From contig JAVWPP010000013.1 of assembly GCA_036635835.1 (NCBI GenBank), forward strand, positions 1 through 28,194: a DNA stretch of 28,194 nt, read 5' to 3'. Every line of letters starts with the position of its first letter. The stretch's first letter is position 1. Positions 16,199 through 25,583 of this stretch are shown here, in pieces. The position numbers and the translations under genes are program-made. This DNA comes from JAVWPP01 sp036635835. GTDB lineage: Bacteria; Bacillota; Clostridia; TANB77; CAG-465. The notes below the pieces were generated by a model that worked only from the letters and a program-made list of their open reading frames with translations, was not told the DNA's origin and ran no database searches.

Positions 16199-17894
16199 TC
16201 CAAAACTTATTAAAATAACTAAAAGACTCTACTTCTTCTGCGTTCTGCAAATTATCTTTCAAATCAATTAATAAACATTCTTCGCTTCCGCCCATTTTAG
16301 GGCCTCTTAATCCTCTACCAATCATTTGACTATATAGAATTATAGACTTAGTTGGTCTAGTTATAAAAACACATTCAATATTTGTTGCATCAAAACCGGT
16401 TGTTAAAACGTTACAATTAATTAGTATATTAACTTCACCATTTTTAAAATTTTCTATTTCATTTATTCTTTTTTCTGTTTCTGTTTCTCCTAAAATCAAA
16501 GTATTGTTTACACCTTTTATTGTTAATATATTAGCTATGAGTTTTGCATGTTCTACTGAGCAAGCAAAAACAAGAGTCGGTATTTTTTTTTCATTTAGCA
16601 TAAGTAGCTTTTCTATTATTGCTTTATTTCTGGATTTTTCTTTAGCAAATTTTTCTAAATTGCTTTTAGATATTTCTTTATCTGATTTACGTATTTTTTC
16701 AACTAATGTATTCCAATCGTTTATATCTATTGGTAAGTATTCCAATTCTTCTTTTTTTAGTAAAGATAATATTTTTCTATTTTGCAAATATGAAATTATT
16801 CCTATTGTTTTTGCATTAGAATATTCAAAATCACTCATATTTATCTTATTTAAAGTTTTAATATCAATTTCAAATTTATTATTATTAAAAAAATTCACCA
16901 ATTTATCAATTTCTTTTCTATCACCTGTTCTTCCAGGGGTAGCAGATAAGCCGATTAATATTTTATTTTTGTTTTCATTTTTTTTCAGCATAAGCTCTTC
17001 TACAGTTTTTTTCGTTTCATATGCTACTATTTTATGTGCTTCATCGTATACTATAAGTATACTTTCATTAACTAATTTATCAAATAAAAGATCTTTCTTA
17101 TTTTTCATTGAATTCAATTTTTGTATACCAGCAAAAACTATTCCATCTTCTATATCATTGCATTCAAAATTATATTTTCCATATAATTTATATGACTTAA
17201 TATCTTGATTTCCTATATGTGACCATACATTTTTAAATGTACTATATGCTTGTTCTAGTAATTCGCTTGTATCTGCAATCCATATTACCAATCCTTTATT
17301 TTTTAAAATATTTATAATAGCATCTGTAATTATATGCATACATGTTTTTGTTTTACCAGTTCCGGTAGGCATATTAATAAGCATTTTTTCTATTTCATGA
17401 TTTTTATTTAATCTATTCATAACTTTTTGCTTAATTAAAAATTGATAATCTTGTAATTCGTAAAATTTTGATAATCCATTATTGCTTTTTAATATGTTTA
17501 TGCTTTTATCCTCTTTAGATATATCAAAGACGCTTTCGTTTATTTCTAGTAATTCTAATAATACTTTAGTATAAATGTCGTTTTTCCAATTCTTACTTGA
17601 ATATATCTCCTTAATTTCTTTGTAATCAACTTTCTTGTTTAACTTTTTTGAAATTTCCTCATATTCATCTTTATTTAAATGTTCTAGTATTTCAAATCTG
17701 TTTTTTTCATCATCTATAAGTTTGTCTCCATAAATGTTGTATACTATTTTAGCTAAGTCAGATTTTTTCAAAGAATCTATCTTCTCTTTTGATTCCCACT
17801 CTTGCATTATCTCTAAATTTTCATCACCTATTAACTCGTTTAATTTCGAACTTGTAAAACGTTCTAATATACTTACCAGTTTAACATTTTTCAT
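16185..17894 (-). CDS. SF2 DEAD/DEAH-box helicase of the defence operon
   Basis: This 569-aa protein has a full superfamily 2 motor: Walker A MPTGTGKT (175-182), DEAH (284-287), GLSATPGRTGD (316 on) and the C-terminal motif VI QMIGRGLRG (523-531). A region of about 145 residues without a clear motif precedes the motor. It resembles helicases of the type III restriction/UvrB-like branch, which translocate on double-stranded DNA. It follows sspA by only 12 bases and overlaps the GHKL gene. As a fifth gene after a complete modification module, it most likely begins the restriction half, in the position of the reported SspFGH effectors. I could not confirm one-to-one orthology with those. Confidence 0.9.
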   Translation of the reverse strand: MKNVKLVSILERFTSSKLNELIGDENLEIMQEWESKEKIDSLKKSDLAKIVYNIYGDKLIDDEKNRFEILEHLNKDEYEEISKKLNKKVDYKEIKEIYSSKNWKNDIYTKVLLELLEINESVFDISKEDKSINILKSNNGLSKFYELQDYQFLIKQKVMNRLNKNHEIEKMLINMPTGTGKTKTCMHIITDAIINILKNKGLVIWIADTSELLEQAYSTFKNVWSHIGNQDIKSYKLYGKYNFECNDIEDGIVFAGIQKLNSMKNKKDLLFDKLVNESILIVYDEAHKIVAYETKKTVEELMLKKNENKNKILIGLSATPGRTGDRKEIDKLVNFFNNNKFEIDIKTLNKINMSDFEYSNAKTIGIISYLQNRKILSLLKKEELEYLPIDINDWNTLVEKIRKSDKEISKSNLEKFAKEKSRNKAIIEKLLMLNEKKIPTLVFACSVEHAKLIANILTIKGVNNTLILGETETEKRINEIENFKNGEVNILINCNVLTTGFDATNIECVFITRPTKSIILYSQMIGRGLRGPKMGGSEECLLIDLKDNLQNAEEVESFSYFNKFWNGGK

Positions 17895-17906
17895 ATTATT
17901 TCACCC

Positions 17907-19043
17907 CTACAAGCTCTCTATTGCCGAAATAAGCTTGTCTATTTCCTCTTTAGTAGTAAAGTACCCTAAGCTTATTCTAACAGTTCCTGCCCTATCCTTA
18001 CTGTCAATAAAATTATGTACAAACGGTGCGCAGTGATAACCAGTTCTAACGGCAATATCAAACTCATTATCTAAAACTGTTCCAACCTCATCTGGCGTAT
18101 AACCATCTATATTAATCGAAACAATACCTTCACATTTTTCTCTGTTTTTAGGAAGGTATAAAGTTACATTAATTAATTGTTCTAATTTTTCTATTAAATA
18201 TTTTGTAAGCTCTTTTTTCTTTTTTAAAACATCTACTTTTTTTAACCATTTAATTGAATTAAGTAATATAAATATAGCAGTTGAATTAGGACTACCTGCC
18301 TCATATTTTGTTGGCATATCATCTGGCATATGTTGATTTAATGTATCTGAGCCTGTCCCGCCTGAAATTGTAGAAGCTAATTTAAAATCTGTATTTTTTA
18401 TAAAACCTGCTATTCCAAAAGGGCCGTGTAAAGATTTATGACCTGCAAAAACTAAAGCATCTATATTTAAGTTCTTAAAATTTATAGGAACAATTCCAAA
18501 TGACTGAGAAGCATCTAAAATATTTATACTTTTATATTTAGAGCTCAGTTTTAAGATTTGTTCTATCGGAATAATATATCCCGTAACATTACTAACTGTA
18601 CTCATAAATATATATTTAGGCTTTTTCTTTTCGAATAATTCTTTAAGATTATCCGTTTCTAACTCCCAAGTTTCTTTATTAAACGGAATGGTTATTATAT
18701 TTAAATTATATTTTTCCTGCATACATTTAAGTGGTCTAATAATAGAATTATGCTCGAAAGGCGTAATGTATATATTATCTTTTTTTTCATACTCAAGTCC
18801 AAATATTATTTGGTTTAAAGCATATGTAGCAGATGGTGTAAAAATAACTTTATTCTCATTTTCAATATCCACAAGATCTGCAATTTGAGACCTTGTTTCC
18901 TTTATAATTTCAGATATTTCTTTTGCTTTTTTATATGAACCTCTACCTGAATTAAAGGTATAATTTCTTATAGCTTCATCTGCCGCTTTATACACTTCTT
19001 TTGGTTTAGGAAAAGTAGTAGCTGCATTATCTAAATAAATCAT
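17907..19043 (-). CDS. sspA: Cysteine desulfurase of the phosphorothioation system (SspA/DndA-like)
   Basis: This 378-aa class V aminotransferase is a complete cysteine desulfurase. It starts MIYLDNAATTFPKP, has the PLP-stacking His in ITPFEHNS (H98) and ILDASQS (D177), and the PLP lysine in AGHKSLHGPFG (K203). The persulfide cysteine is in RTGYHCAP (C338). It would take sulfur from cysteine and pass it to SspD for insertion into DNA. By sequence alone it could also be a SufS/CsdA-like enzyme for iron-sulfur assembly. Its place as fourth gene of the ssp operon, 14 bases after sspC, argues for the DNA role; it may also build SspD's clusters. Confidence 0.9.
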   Translation of the reverse strand: MIYLDNAATTFPKPKEVYKAADEAIRNYTFNSGRGSYKKAKEISEIIKETRSQIADLVDIENENKVIFTPSATYALNQIIFGLEYEKKDNIYITPFEHNSIIRPLKCMQEKYNLNIITIPFNKETWELETDNLKELFEKKKPKYIFMSTVSNVTGYIIPIEQILKLSSKYKSINILDASQSFGIVPINFKNLNIDALVFAGHKSLHGPFGIAGFIKNTDFKLASTISGGTGSDTLNQHMPDDMPTKYEAGSPNSTAIFILLNSIKWLKKVDVLKKKKELTKYLIEKLEQLINVTLYLPKNREKCEGIVSINIDGYTPDEVGTVLDNEFDIAVRTGYHCAPFVHNFIDSKDRAGTVRISLGYFTTKEEIDKLISAIESL

Positions 19044-19057
19044 ATAATTACCTCTTT

Positions 19058-22000
19058 CTATAAGTATCTTTCTAATAACTCTAATAAAATATTAACTTTT
19101 TCTGTTGTAGGAATTGACGAAAATTCATCTAAAGAATCTTCAATATTATTTTTTAAATTAATTCCAATACCCGAAGCACTTACATTTAAGTCTAATACTT
19201 TTTCTATAACTTTACCTTCTGATGTTATTTTAATTTTTTTAAAAGTTTCTAACTCTTTATTAGTTATTTTTATATTTACACTCTCAATCACTTCATCTAA
19301 ACATTCGAAATATTTATCATATGTATTATCTAAATAATCTTCTATATTTGCATTAACTAATATATATGAAATTTTATTTATTATAGCTTCATTGTTATTA
19401 GTTTTTGCTTCACTAATATAATCTAATATATTGGTTGTATTACTAGGTAAAATTGATTTCAAAACATTCTCGTCAATTTTTTCTTTCCAGTTTTTTAAAC
19501 AGCTTAATAGTTCACCTTTATATTTTTTATCTATTTTATTAATTGTTTCTTCTACTACTTTTTTTACTACAAGTCTTGTATATGAGTCTAAATAAATCTT
19601 CATAGCTTCTATTTGTTTAAATGCATCTTCATAAGATTTTGTATTAAAAATTCTAAGAATAGTTTCAAATAAAAATTCATTTTGATTTAAATCATAAAGG
19701 GTTATTTTATTTCTAAAATCCACTATCTTTTTATCTACAGGCAAATTTGTATTTCTATCTAATTTAGCTTCTCTTGCTATTCTAGATAAACCTAAAATAT
19801 ATTCCTTTAATGCACTAAGAGCTAGTGCTTTATTTTTTCTTTGTTCTAATACAGGTTCTTTATTAAAGAGCTCTAAAATATTTTTAATATACTCTATTTT
19901 TTTACTTGTACCTTTTTCTATTTTTAAATAGTATGCCTTAGGGTTGCTTATTATTTTAGATATGTTAACACCGTCTATATCTATTTCTTTTTTTTCAAAA
20001 TATAAAATACTTTCGTTTATATATTCCTTAATAACCATAGCAAAATATATTGGTATAACGCCATCTCGTATAGCATATGGCGGTTTTTTTAATATTTCAT
20101 ATATTTTTTCAAATGATATTTTCTTACCTTCATCTGATATAAGATTATCTGTAATGCGTTTAAGAATATTATCTTCTTTATCTATTACATTAAAAGTAGA
20201 ATTATATAAAGTAGCTTCTACACTTGTACCACTATACTCAATATTTTCTTCAAAGTACGCATTTATAATACTATTTCTAGCTTTTGATATTGGTGAAGTT
20301 AAAATGTTTTTATTTATCATTTCATTGTTTATAATTGGTGAATCTTTATATAAATTTAAACATACCATTGAAACTAACTTAGATAAATTTTTGTCTTTTT
20401 CACCAGCGTTATTTAAGACTTGATATTTAGCTATTTTATCAATTTCATTTTTAATATATTCATTTATATATTCCATGATTTCTAGTTTAGAATATTCTAA
20501 TTCTTTTAAAAATATTTCATCATATTCTTCCGAGTTATTTTCCATATATTTTATAGCTTCATATTCTTTTAATGTATCTATAATATCTTCTTTTATTTTT
20601 ATAGAAGCATATATAATATTTTCATATTGGAATTTTTTCATTTGTTTTTCTACATCAATATTTAAATTATAATTTAGTATATATACTACTTTTCCATCTG
20701 ACTTATCATCAATTAATTTTTGCGTTAAATCTTTATCATCTAAAATATCTTCATCTATTAAAAATTCATTTTTAAAATATCTAGTCATTTTCTTAATTCC
20801 ATTATACATTCTAGGAATTGTATAACCTAAATCATATATGTTTTCTAATGATTTTTTAATATCTATATTATAAAATTTAGCATTAATTAAATTGGTAATA
20901 TCATCAAACATTTCTTTTGTGCAAACTGATGAAAAATCTAATAGATTATTTCTTTTATTTCTTTTCAGAATATTATTTTTTTTGGTTAAATCATCTACAA
21001 TTATTTTAAATCTTTTTTTATCTACATCTGCTGCTAATCTTATTATTTTATCTGATAAATTTTGGCTCTCTGAATCTGAAACCATTTTCATAATAGCAAG
21101 CACTTTTATAATTTTTATTTCATCTATTGAATCTGCTTGTTCTATAGCATGTTTAGCTTTTAAATATATATTTAATATTTCTGATGATTCTTTTATAAAA
21201 GAAGTTTCAAAATAATCATATAATTTATCTACAGATAGTAATTTATCTACTTTAGCATTTACATATGTTTTTAAGCTGTCATTTGAACTATCACATATAA
21301 AAGTAAATAATGTTCTTTCGTTTTGTGCTATTTTTTCAGATAATTTTATTAGAGCTTCTGCTGCAAATGGATTAAGCGGAAAACAACCTTCTTCAATTAC
21401 TTTTTTATAATCTTTTACTTTTCCTAGGTCGGTATCTGTCTCTATTTCTTTATAAAATTCTTCATGTTTTTTATATATTTTTTTAAAAACTTCTGCAAAT
21501 TTTTCTTTCTTTTTAATTGTTTTAGAAATCATATCATAACTTTGATCAATCGATCTATTAAAATGTATTTCTTTAAATCTACCTTCTACGGTTTTAAAAG
21601 CATTTACTTTGTTTTGTGCCATATGTTTTGCATACTCACTAATACTTTTATGTGTTATACAAGATATATGAATTTGTTCTTCTTTTCCACTTCTTGAAGC
21701 AAGCTCAGCTATGTCTTGCAGTATTTTCAAATCACTCATCATATTCGTTTCATCAGCATTATTTAAAAACTTACTAAACTCATCAAATACAATAAACATA
21801 CCTTTATATCCATTTTCACAAATTTGTTTATTTACATTTTCATAATAAGTAATAACATCGTTTTTAAGCAATGGATTAAATTTTTCACCATAATTAACGC
21901 ATGAATATAGTTCCTTGAAATTTTCTAAACTTACTTTATTACAAGCTTTTAAACCTTTTAATAATTCACTAGGTGTAATCTCATATTTCTTTAAACATTC

Positions 22001-22525
22001 TTTATATTTTTCAAAGGCTTCTGCATAATTGTTTTGCCAATTATTTATAACCTCTATAGCAGCATCGAAATCTGTTTTAGTAGAAATATATTCTATGTTT
22101 TCTCTTTCTAATGCTTCTTTCATACCTAATAAAAAAGCTTGTTTTATATCTCCATAATTACTATTTATAATAACCGGCAAAAACTTTTTTTCTTCTTTTC
22201 TTATTTCTTTAATATTACAAGCACATTCTGGATTTAGCTCTTCAATTTTATTTATTAACTTATTAATTTGCTTTGTATCTGTATAATTATTTATAAGTGT
22301 TAATAATACTAAAAATAAATGAGACTTTCCTTTTCCATATGGACCTATTAATAGCGTCGATCTATTTTTTTTATTTATTATACTTTCTAAATAACCATCA
22401 AGAATTTTAATACTATCTCTTGTTGCAATATAGTTTTCGATTTTATTTATATTACCAATATCAAACCCGATATTAACAGAATACTGAAAATTTTCATTTA
22501 TCGTTATAATCTCATCATATCTCAT
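19058..22525 (-). CDS. sspC: Large P-loop ATPase of the phosphorothioation system (SspC-like)
   Basis: This 1155-aa protein has an N-terminal P-loop ATPase with Walker A GPYGKGKS (61-68) and Walker B FIVFDEF (244-250, D248 E249). A sensor-like ISCITHKS stretch follows. The remaining 850 residues are helical and rich in Lys, Glu and Ile, without a recognised domain. The build resembles the BrxC/DUF6079-like ATPases found in several modification-based defence systems. Between sspB (DUF4007) and sspA it matches SspC. Its job in the family is ATP-driven coordination of modification; the details are not readable here. The start is supported by a GGAAGAGGG purine stretch upstream, and it begins 14 bases after sspB. 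Confidence 0.8.
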   Translation of the reverse strand: MRYDEIITINENFQYSVNIGFDIGNINKIENYIATRDSIKILDGYLESIINKKNRSTLLIGPYGKGKSHLFLVLLTLINNYTDTKQINKLINKIEELNPECACNIKEIRKEEKKFLPVIINSNYGDIKQAFLLGMKEALERENIEYISTKTDFDAAIEVINNWQNNYAEAFEKYKECLKKYEITPSELLKGLKACNKVSLENFKELYSCVNYGEKFNPLLKNDVITYYENVNKQICENGYKGMFIVFDEFSKFLNNADETNMMSDLKILQDIAELASRSGKEEQIHISCITHKSISEYAKHMAQNKVNAFKTVEGRFKEIHFNRSIDQSYDMISKTIKKKEKFAEVFKKIYKKHEEFYKEIETDTDLGKVKDYKKVIEEGCFPLNPFAAEALIKLSEKIAQNERTLFTFICDSSNDSLKTYVNAKVDKLLSVDKLYDYFETSFIKESSEILNIYLKAKHAIEQADSIDEIKIIKVLAIMKMVSDSESQNLSDKIIRLAADVDKKRFKIIVDDLTKKNNILKRNKRNNLLDFSSVCTKEMFDDITNLINAKFYNIDIKKSLENIYDLGYTIPRMYNGIKKMTRYFKNEFLIDEDILDDKDLTQKLIDDKSDGKVVYILNYNLNIDVEKQMKKFQYENIIYASIKIKEDIIDTLKEYEAIKYMENNSEEYDEIFLKELEYSKLEIMEYINEYIKNEIDKIAKYQVLNNAGEKDKNLSKLVSMVCLNLYKDSPIINNEMINKNILTSPISKARNSIINAYFEENIEYSGTSVEATLYNSTFNVIDKEDNILKRITDNLISDEGKKISFEKIYEILKKPPYAIRDGVIPIYFAMVIKEYINESILYFEKKEIDIDGVNISKIISNPKAYYLKIEKGTSKKIEYIKNILELFNKEPVLEQRKNKALALSALKEYILGLSRIAREAKLDRNTNLPVDKKIVDFRNKITLYDLNQNEFLFETILRIFNTKSYEDAFKQIEAMKIYLDSYTRLVVKKVVEETINKIDKKYKGELLSCLKNWKEKIDENVLKSILPSNTTNILDYISEAKTNNNEAIINKISYILVNANIEDYLDNTYDKYFECLDEVIESVNIKITNKELETFKKIKITSEGKVIEKVLDLNVSASGIGINLKNNIEDSLDEFSSIPTTEKVNILLELLERYL

Positions 22526-22539
22526 TATTTTCCCTCTTC

Positions 22540-23391
22540 CTATTTATATGTTTTTTCAAATATTTCTTTTAAGCTTTTTTTCTTATTTATATAAACCATA
22601 TCTAGTCCTGCTGTTCTATTTATTTCTATAAGGTTTTCTTTTTTCATTTCTTCTAAATACATATTCACTAGATTTTTATCTAAATTTAATATACTACCCG
22701 GCGAATTTTTTCCGTATAATATTTCATCTATACCTATTTCATTTTTTTCATTTAGCATTGTTATAAGTGCATAATATACAACATATACATTTAATTTTGT
22801 GAAGTTTGGAATTATTTTTTCTATAGTATTTCTATCTATTTTTTTTACTATTTCTAAATCTGCTAATGGACAATTTAAATCTGTTTCTGGATTTTCAACT
22901 CTTGTTTTTGTATATGTTTTTATAAATGAAGCAATATCATCTTTTAAGCTATTTTCGGAAAATTTTATATTGTTATATTCTAAATATTCTTCTAATTTAT
23001 TTTGTAAATCCTCTTTAGTAAATTTTTTAGCTTTGTAATTTGTAAATATATAATTATATACAAACGCGTTTACATCATCCTGTATAAAATTTATATGTAA
23101 AAACCATAATGTTTCCATCTCTTGTATATATGGATCATATTTTAAAATTAATTCCGCCATTTCAGTAAGTTCATATCCGGAATTTTTAACTTTTTTCTCT
23201 TTTATTAATTTCATTGTTTTCATATAATATTTTAATGCTTTTACCATATTAGAACCTATTCCTAAATCTATTACTGCATCTTTTGCAGAGAAAATTTTAG
23301 GGTTTCTAATAACTTCATCTAGCCCTTTTTTTAGCCAGCCTTCTCTAAGTACAAAACTTTCATTAGCTTTTAATCTAACCTTTATACACAT
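22540..23391 (-). CDS. sspB: DUF4007 protein, SspB-like DNA nickase component
   Basis: This 283-aa protein matches DUF4007. It opens with SFVLREGWLKKGL, followed by an LGIGSNMVKALKYYM motif at about 43-57, and has winged-helix-like segments such as YELTEMAELIL. In the described SspABCD system, SspB is the DUF4007 member, reported as a nickase that opens the DNA for sulfur insertion. The residues of a nuclease site cannot be picked out by eye. It begins one base after the sspD stop. Its GAGGTG ribosome binding site lies inside the last codons of sspD, so the two are translationally linked. Confidence 0.85.
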   Translation of the reverse strand: MCIKVRLKANESFVLREGWLKKGLDEVIRNPKIFSAKDAVIDLGIGSNMVKALKYYMKTMKLIKEKKVKNSGYELTEMAELILKYDPYIQEMETLWFLHINFIQDDVNAFVYNYIFTNYKAKKFTKEDLQNKLEEYLEYNNIKFSENSLKDDIASFIKTYTKTRVENPETDLNCPLADLEIVKKIDRNTIEKIIPNFTKLNVYVVYYALITMLNEKNEIGIDEILYGKNSPGSILNLDKNLVNMYLEEMKKENLIEINRTAGLDMVYINKKKSLKEIFEKTYK

Positions 23392-23392
23392 T

Positions 23393-25117
23393 TTATTTCA
23401 CCTCTTTAACTCGTAATATTTTTTTCATGTAGCATCCGGAATCGAAATGATTTACGCATTCTAAGCAGCCTACACATTTTTCGTCGTTTATTTTGTATAT
23501 CAATTTATCCTCTATTTTTGAAATTTTAATTGCATTAAATTTACAAACTGCTTCGCATGCTAAACAGCCAATACAAGTTTGAAATTTAATAATCTGATTT
23601 TTTATAAGCATCTCTATATTTTTTTTATTTTTTCCGAAATCTGATGAAAGAATTGTTACTTTAAAGACTCTTTGTCCTAGAATTCCTGAAAGTTTTAGCA
23701 ATGGTTTTTCAGTTTTTCTATTTAAAACAAAAACTTCATTTAGTCTTTGCTTACCAATATTAAAATCTAATTTTCCAAATGGTTTAAAGAGTTCATATAT
23801 GCTTTCGTCTAAGTCCCTAGTAAGGTCAAAATTCATTGTATTTTCTTCTAATGCGCATGGCTTAAATTCTACAATTGCATGTTTGCTATACTTAACGCCA
23901 TTTCCACCTTGCCTTGCTTTCCATTTACCTGTATTTACATAGATTTTTGCATCTTTTTTACCAACACTTTTTGCAAAATCTAATAATATATTATGAAATA
24001 CATCATATTCTTTTTTCATATATATACTTGCTAGATATTCAGACCAAGTGCTATTGTTTGGGCAGCACCAACAGCCAACCCTTGTAAAACCTAATCTATA
24101 TGCTTTATTAAATTCGATTTTATTAGAAATTAAATAAAGCCATATATCAAAATCTATCCAATCTATAATTGGAGATACAACTCTTTGTTTAACTATCTTA
24201 GGACTTATACTATCTCTTTCATATTTACTTCTACTCGTAGATTCAGATCTTCTTATACCGTAAAAAGTTAATACATTTCCTTCATTTTTGAATGTAGAAT
24301 CTATTTTTCTTGTTATTGCTCCTGTTTTAAATATAGTACAGCACCATCTCATCATTCGGCTTGGTGGACCTACTAATTTACATATTTCATTAAAATCTTG
24401 TTCCTTATTTTTTGCTACTAATATTGGTGTTTCCGGGTTTATTTTTTTAAACTTAGCTATATATTCTAATGTTTCAGGATACTCTAAAGTTGTATTTCCA
24501 TAAATATGTATTATATCTTTTTTCCCTAAAGCTTTCATTACAACATCACTTGTAACGGTCGAGTCTTTACCTCCGCTAAAAGATACAAACATTTCACTTT
24601 GCGCGTAATTTTCCGCTATTTTTCTTATATATGCATATGCCTCATTTGTTATATCATTAAGCCATATTTTATTTGCTTCAATATACTTTTTTATATATTG
24701 ATTATCAAAAAAATTATCTTCATATTCTTTATTTTCTTCTTTATATTTTTCTATATTTTTTATAACTTCTTCATTATTCATTTGAACTAAATTCGAAAGT
24801 TTCACACTTATTTTTTTACCATTTACTATATATCTATTACCACTTGCATTCCATACAGATTTACCTGCATACTTCATCGGTGTTCCCAATAAGATTTCTA
24901 GTAACAATCTTTCTTCTGGAAATACTGGTCTTAAATCCGTGCCTATATATTTTGTTTTTTCATCGCAAATTTTACATACGTTGAAAAACATGGGAGTATT
25001 ACAGTTAGAACACCAGTATAGCTTTGTTTCTTCCACTTCTGCTCTTTCGCCGCAGACGGGACAAGTACTAGTTTCACACTGTAAACCATTGCATTTATTG
25101 CATTTATACTTAATCAT
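23393..25117 (-). CDS. sspD: PAPS-reductase/DndC-like sulfur-insertion enzyme (SspD-like) with zinc ribbons and ferredoxin-like tail
   Basis: This 574-aa protein is the sulfur-handling enzyme of the operon. The N-terminus (1-55) has paired cysteines at 6/9, 19/22, 36/39 and 48/51, like zinc ribbons. The central PAPS-reductase/ATP-pyrophosphatase domain has the PP-loop SGGKDS (181-186). It also has RWCC (C259, C260) and VGCWCCPNN (C349, C351, C352), candidates for a DndC-type iron-sulfur cluster. The C-terminus has two ferredoxin-like cysteine sets (515, 518, 521, 525 and 548, 551, 554, 562), fitting two 4Fe-4S clusters. It would activate the DNA phosphate with ATP and insert sulfur; the ferredoxin part could supply electrons. 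It is the first gene after the operon promoter and is followed at once by sspB. Confidence 0.9.
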   Translation of the reverse strand: MIKYKCNKCNGLQCETSTCPVCGERAEVEETKLYWCSNCNTPMFFNVCKICDEKTKYIGTDLRPVFPEERLLLEILLGTPMKYAGKSVWNASGNRYIVNGKKISVKLSNLVQMNNEEVIKNIEKYKEENKEYEDNFFDNQYIKKYIEANKIWLNDITNEAYAYIRKIAENYAQSEMFVSFSGGKDSTVTSDVVMKALGKKDIIHIYGNTTLEYPETLEYIAKFKKINPETPILVAKNKEQDFNEICKLVGPPSRMMRWCCTIFKTGAITRKIDSTFKNEGNVLTFYGIRRSESTSRSKYERDSISPKIVKQRVVSPIIDWIDFDIWLYLISNKIEFNKAYRLGFTRVGCWCCPNNSTWSEYLASIYMKKEYDVFHNILLDFAKSVGKKDAKIYVNTGKWKARQGGNGVKYSKHAIVEFKPCALEENTMNFDLTRDLDESIYELFKPFGKLDFNIGKQRLNEVFVLNRKTEKPLLKLSGILGQRVFKVTILSSDFGKNKKNIEMLIKNQIIKFQTCIGCLACEAVCKFNAIKISKIEDKLIYKINDEKCVGCLECVNHFDSGCYMKKILRVKEVK

Positions 25118-25151
25118 AACTACCTCTCATATTTTTTTGATATATTCACAC

Positions 25152-25180
25152 ACTAAATATGAATAAAATTCATATTTAGT
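25152..25180. promoter_or_regulatory. Perfect 12+12 inverted repeat over the ssp -10/start region (likely operator)
   Basis: Arms ACTAAATATGAA (25152-25163) and TTCATATTTAGT (25169-25180) are perfect complements around a five-base spacer. The right arm overlaps three bases of the -10 and the predicted transcription start near 25171. The hairpin is thus only partly transcribed and more likely acts as a DNA-binding site for the neighbouring XRE regulator. Confidence 0.7.
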
Positions 25181-25206
25181 ATAACTCAGACGTCTGAAAA
25201 TGTCAA
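25178..25206 (-). promoter_or_regulatory. Promoter of the ssp operon
   Basis: On the minus strand TTGACA (25206-25201) and TATACT (25183-25178) are separated by exactly 17 bases, close to perfect consensus. The leader to the sspD ATG at 25117 is about 54 bases. No other promoter as good was found before the HNH gene, so it probably drives all seven genes. Confidence 0.85.
25186..25197. promoter_or_regulatory. Perfect 12-bp palindrome in the ssp promoter spacer (likely operator)
   Basis: TCAGACGTCTGA is its own reverse complement and lies wholly between the -35 and -10 of the ssp promoter. It is notably G/C-rich for this region. A dimeric XRE repressor bound here would block RNA polymerase directly. 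Confidence 0.7.
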
Positions 25207-25255
25207 ATAAAAATGATAAAATGTATAAATAAGCATATTATCAAAGGAGAATGTT

Positions 25256-25582
25256 ATGAAAAATATAAAAACACTAAGAAAACTTAAAAATATTTCACAA
25301 TTACAACTGTCTATTGCTATCGGAGTTTCGCAAGAATTAATATCAAAGTATGAACGTGGTAATGCATATCCTTCAATTAATGTTTTAATAAAAATAGCAG
25401 ACTACTTTAATTGTTCTGTAGACTATATACTAGAAAAAACAACTTACACATATTCTATTAATAGTTTGCTTTATTTAAGCAACATCAACGATGCCGATAA
25501 AGAAATACTTATTAAATATAATTCGCTTACAAAAGAACAAAAATTAAAACTAGAAGGTGCATATCTTGCAATAACAAAATAA
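25256..25582 (+). CDS. XRE-family transcriptional regulator, divergent to the ssp operon
   Basis: This 108-aa protein is a Cro/C1-type helix-turn-helix regulator. The N-terminal 65 residues hold the domain (IKTLRKLKNISQLQLSIAIG, VSQELISKYERG, PSINVLIKIADYFNCSVDYIL). A short helical tail from about 70 may dimerise. The ATG has AAAGGAG with six bases of spacing. It is divergent to sspD across a 138-base region that holds the ssp promoter and two perfect dyads. I infer that it represses the ssp operon and perhaps itself. A TATAAA at 25224-25229 could be its -10, but no good -35 accompanies it. Confidence 0.92.
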   Translation: MKNIKTLRKLKNISQLQLSIAIGVSQELISKYERGNAYPSINVLIKIADYFNCSVDYILEKTTYTYSINSLLYLSNINDADKEILIKYNSLTKEQKLKLEGAYLAITK

Positions 25583-25583
25583 C

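Noticed and set aside
19058..22525. BREX system, from the BrxC-like ATPase
   Set aside because: No PglX methyltransferase, PglZ or Lon-like protease is present. The ATPase sits between DUF4007 and a cysteine desulfurase.
17907..25117. Classic DndABCDE double-strand phosphorothioation system
   Set aside because: No DndB, DndD (SMC-like) or DndE partners are present. DUF4007 and the large P-loop ATPase fit the Ssp type instead.
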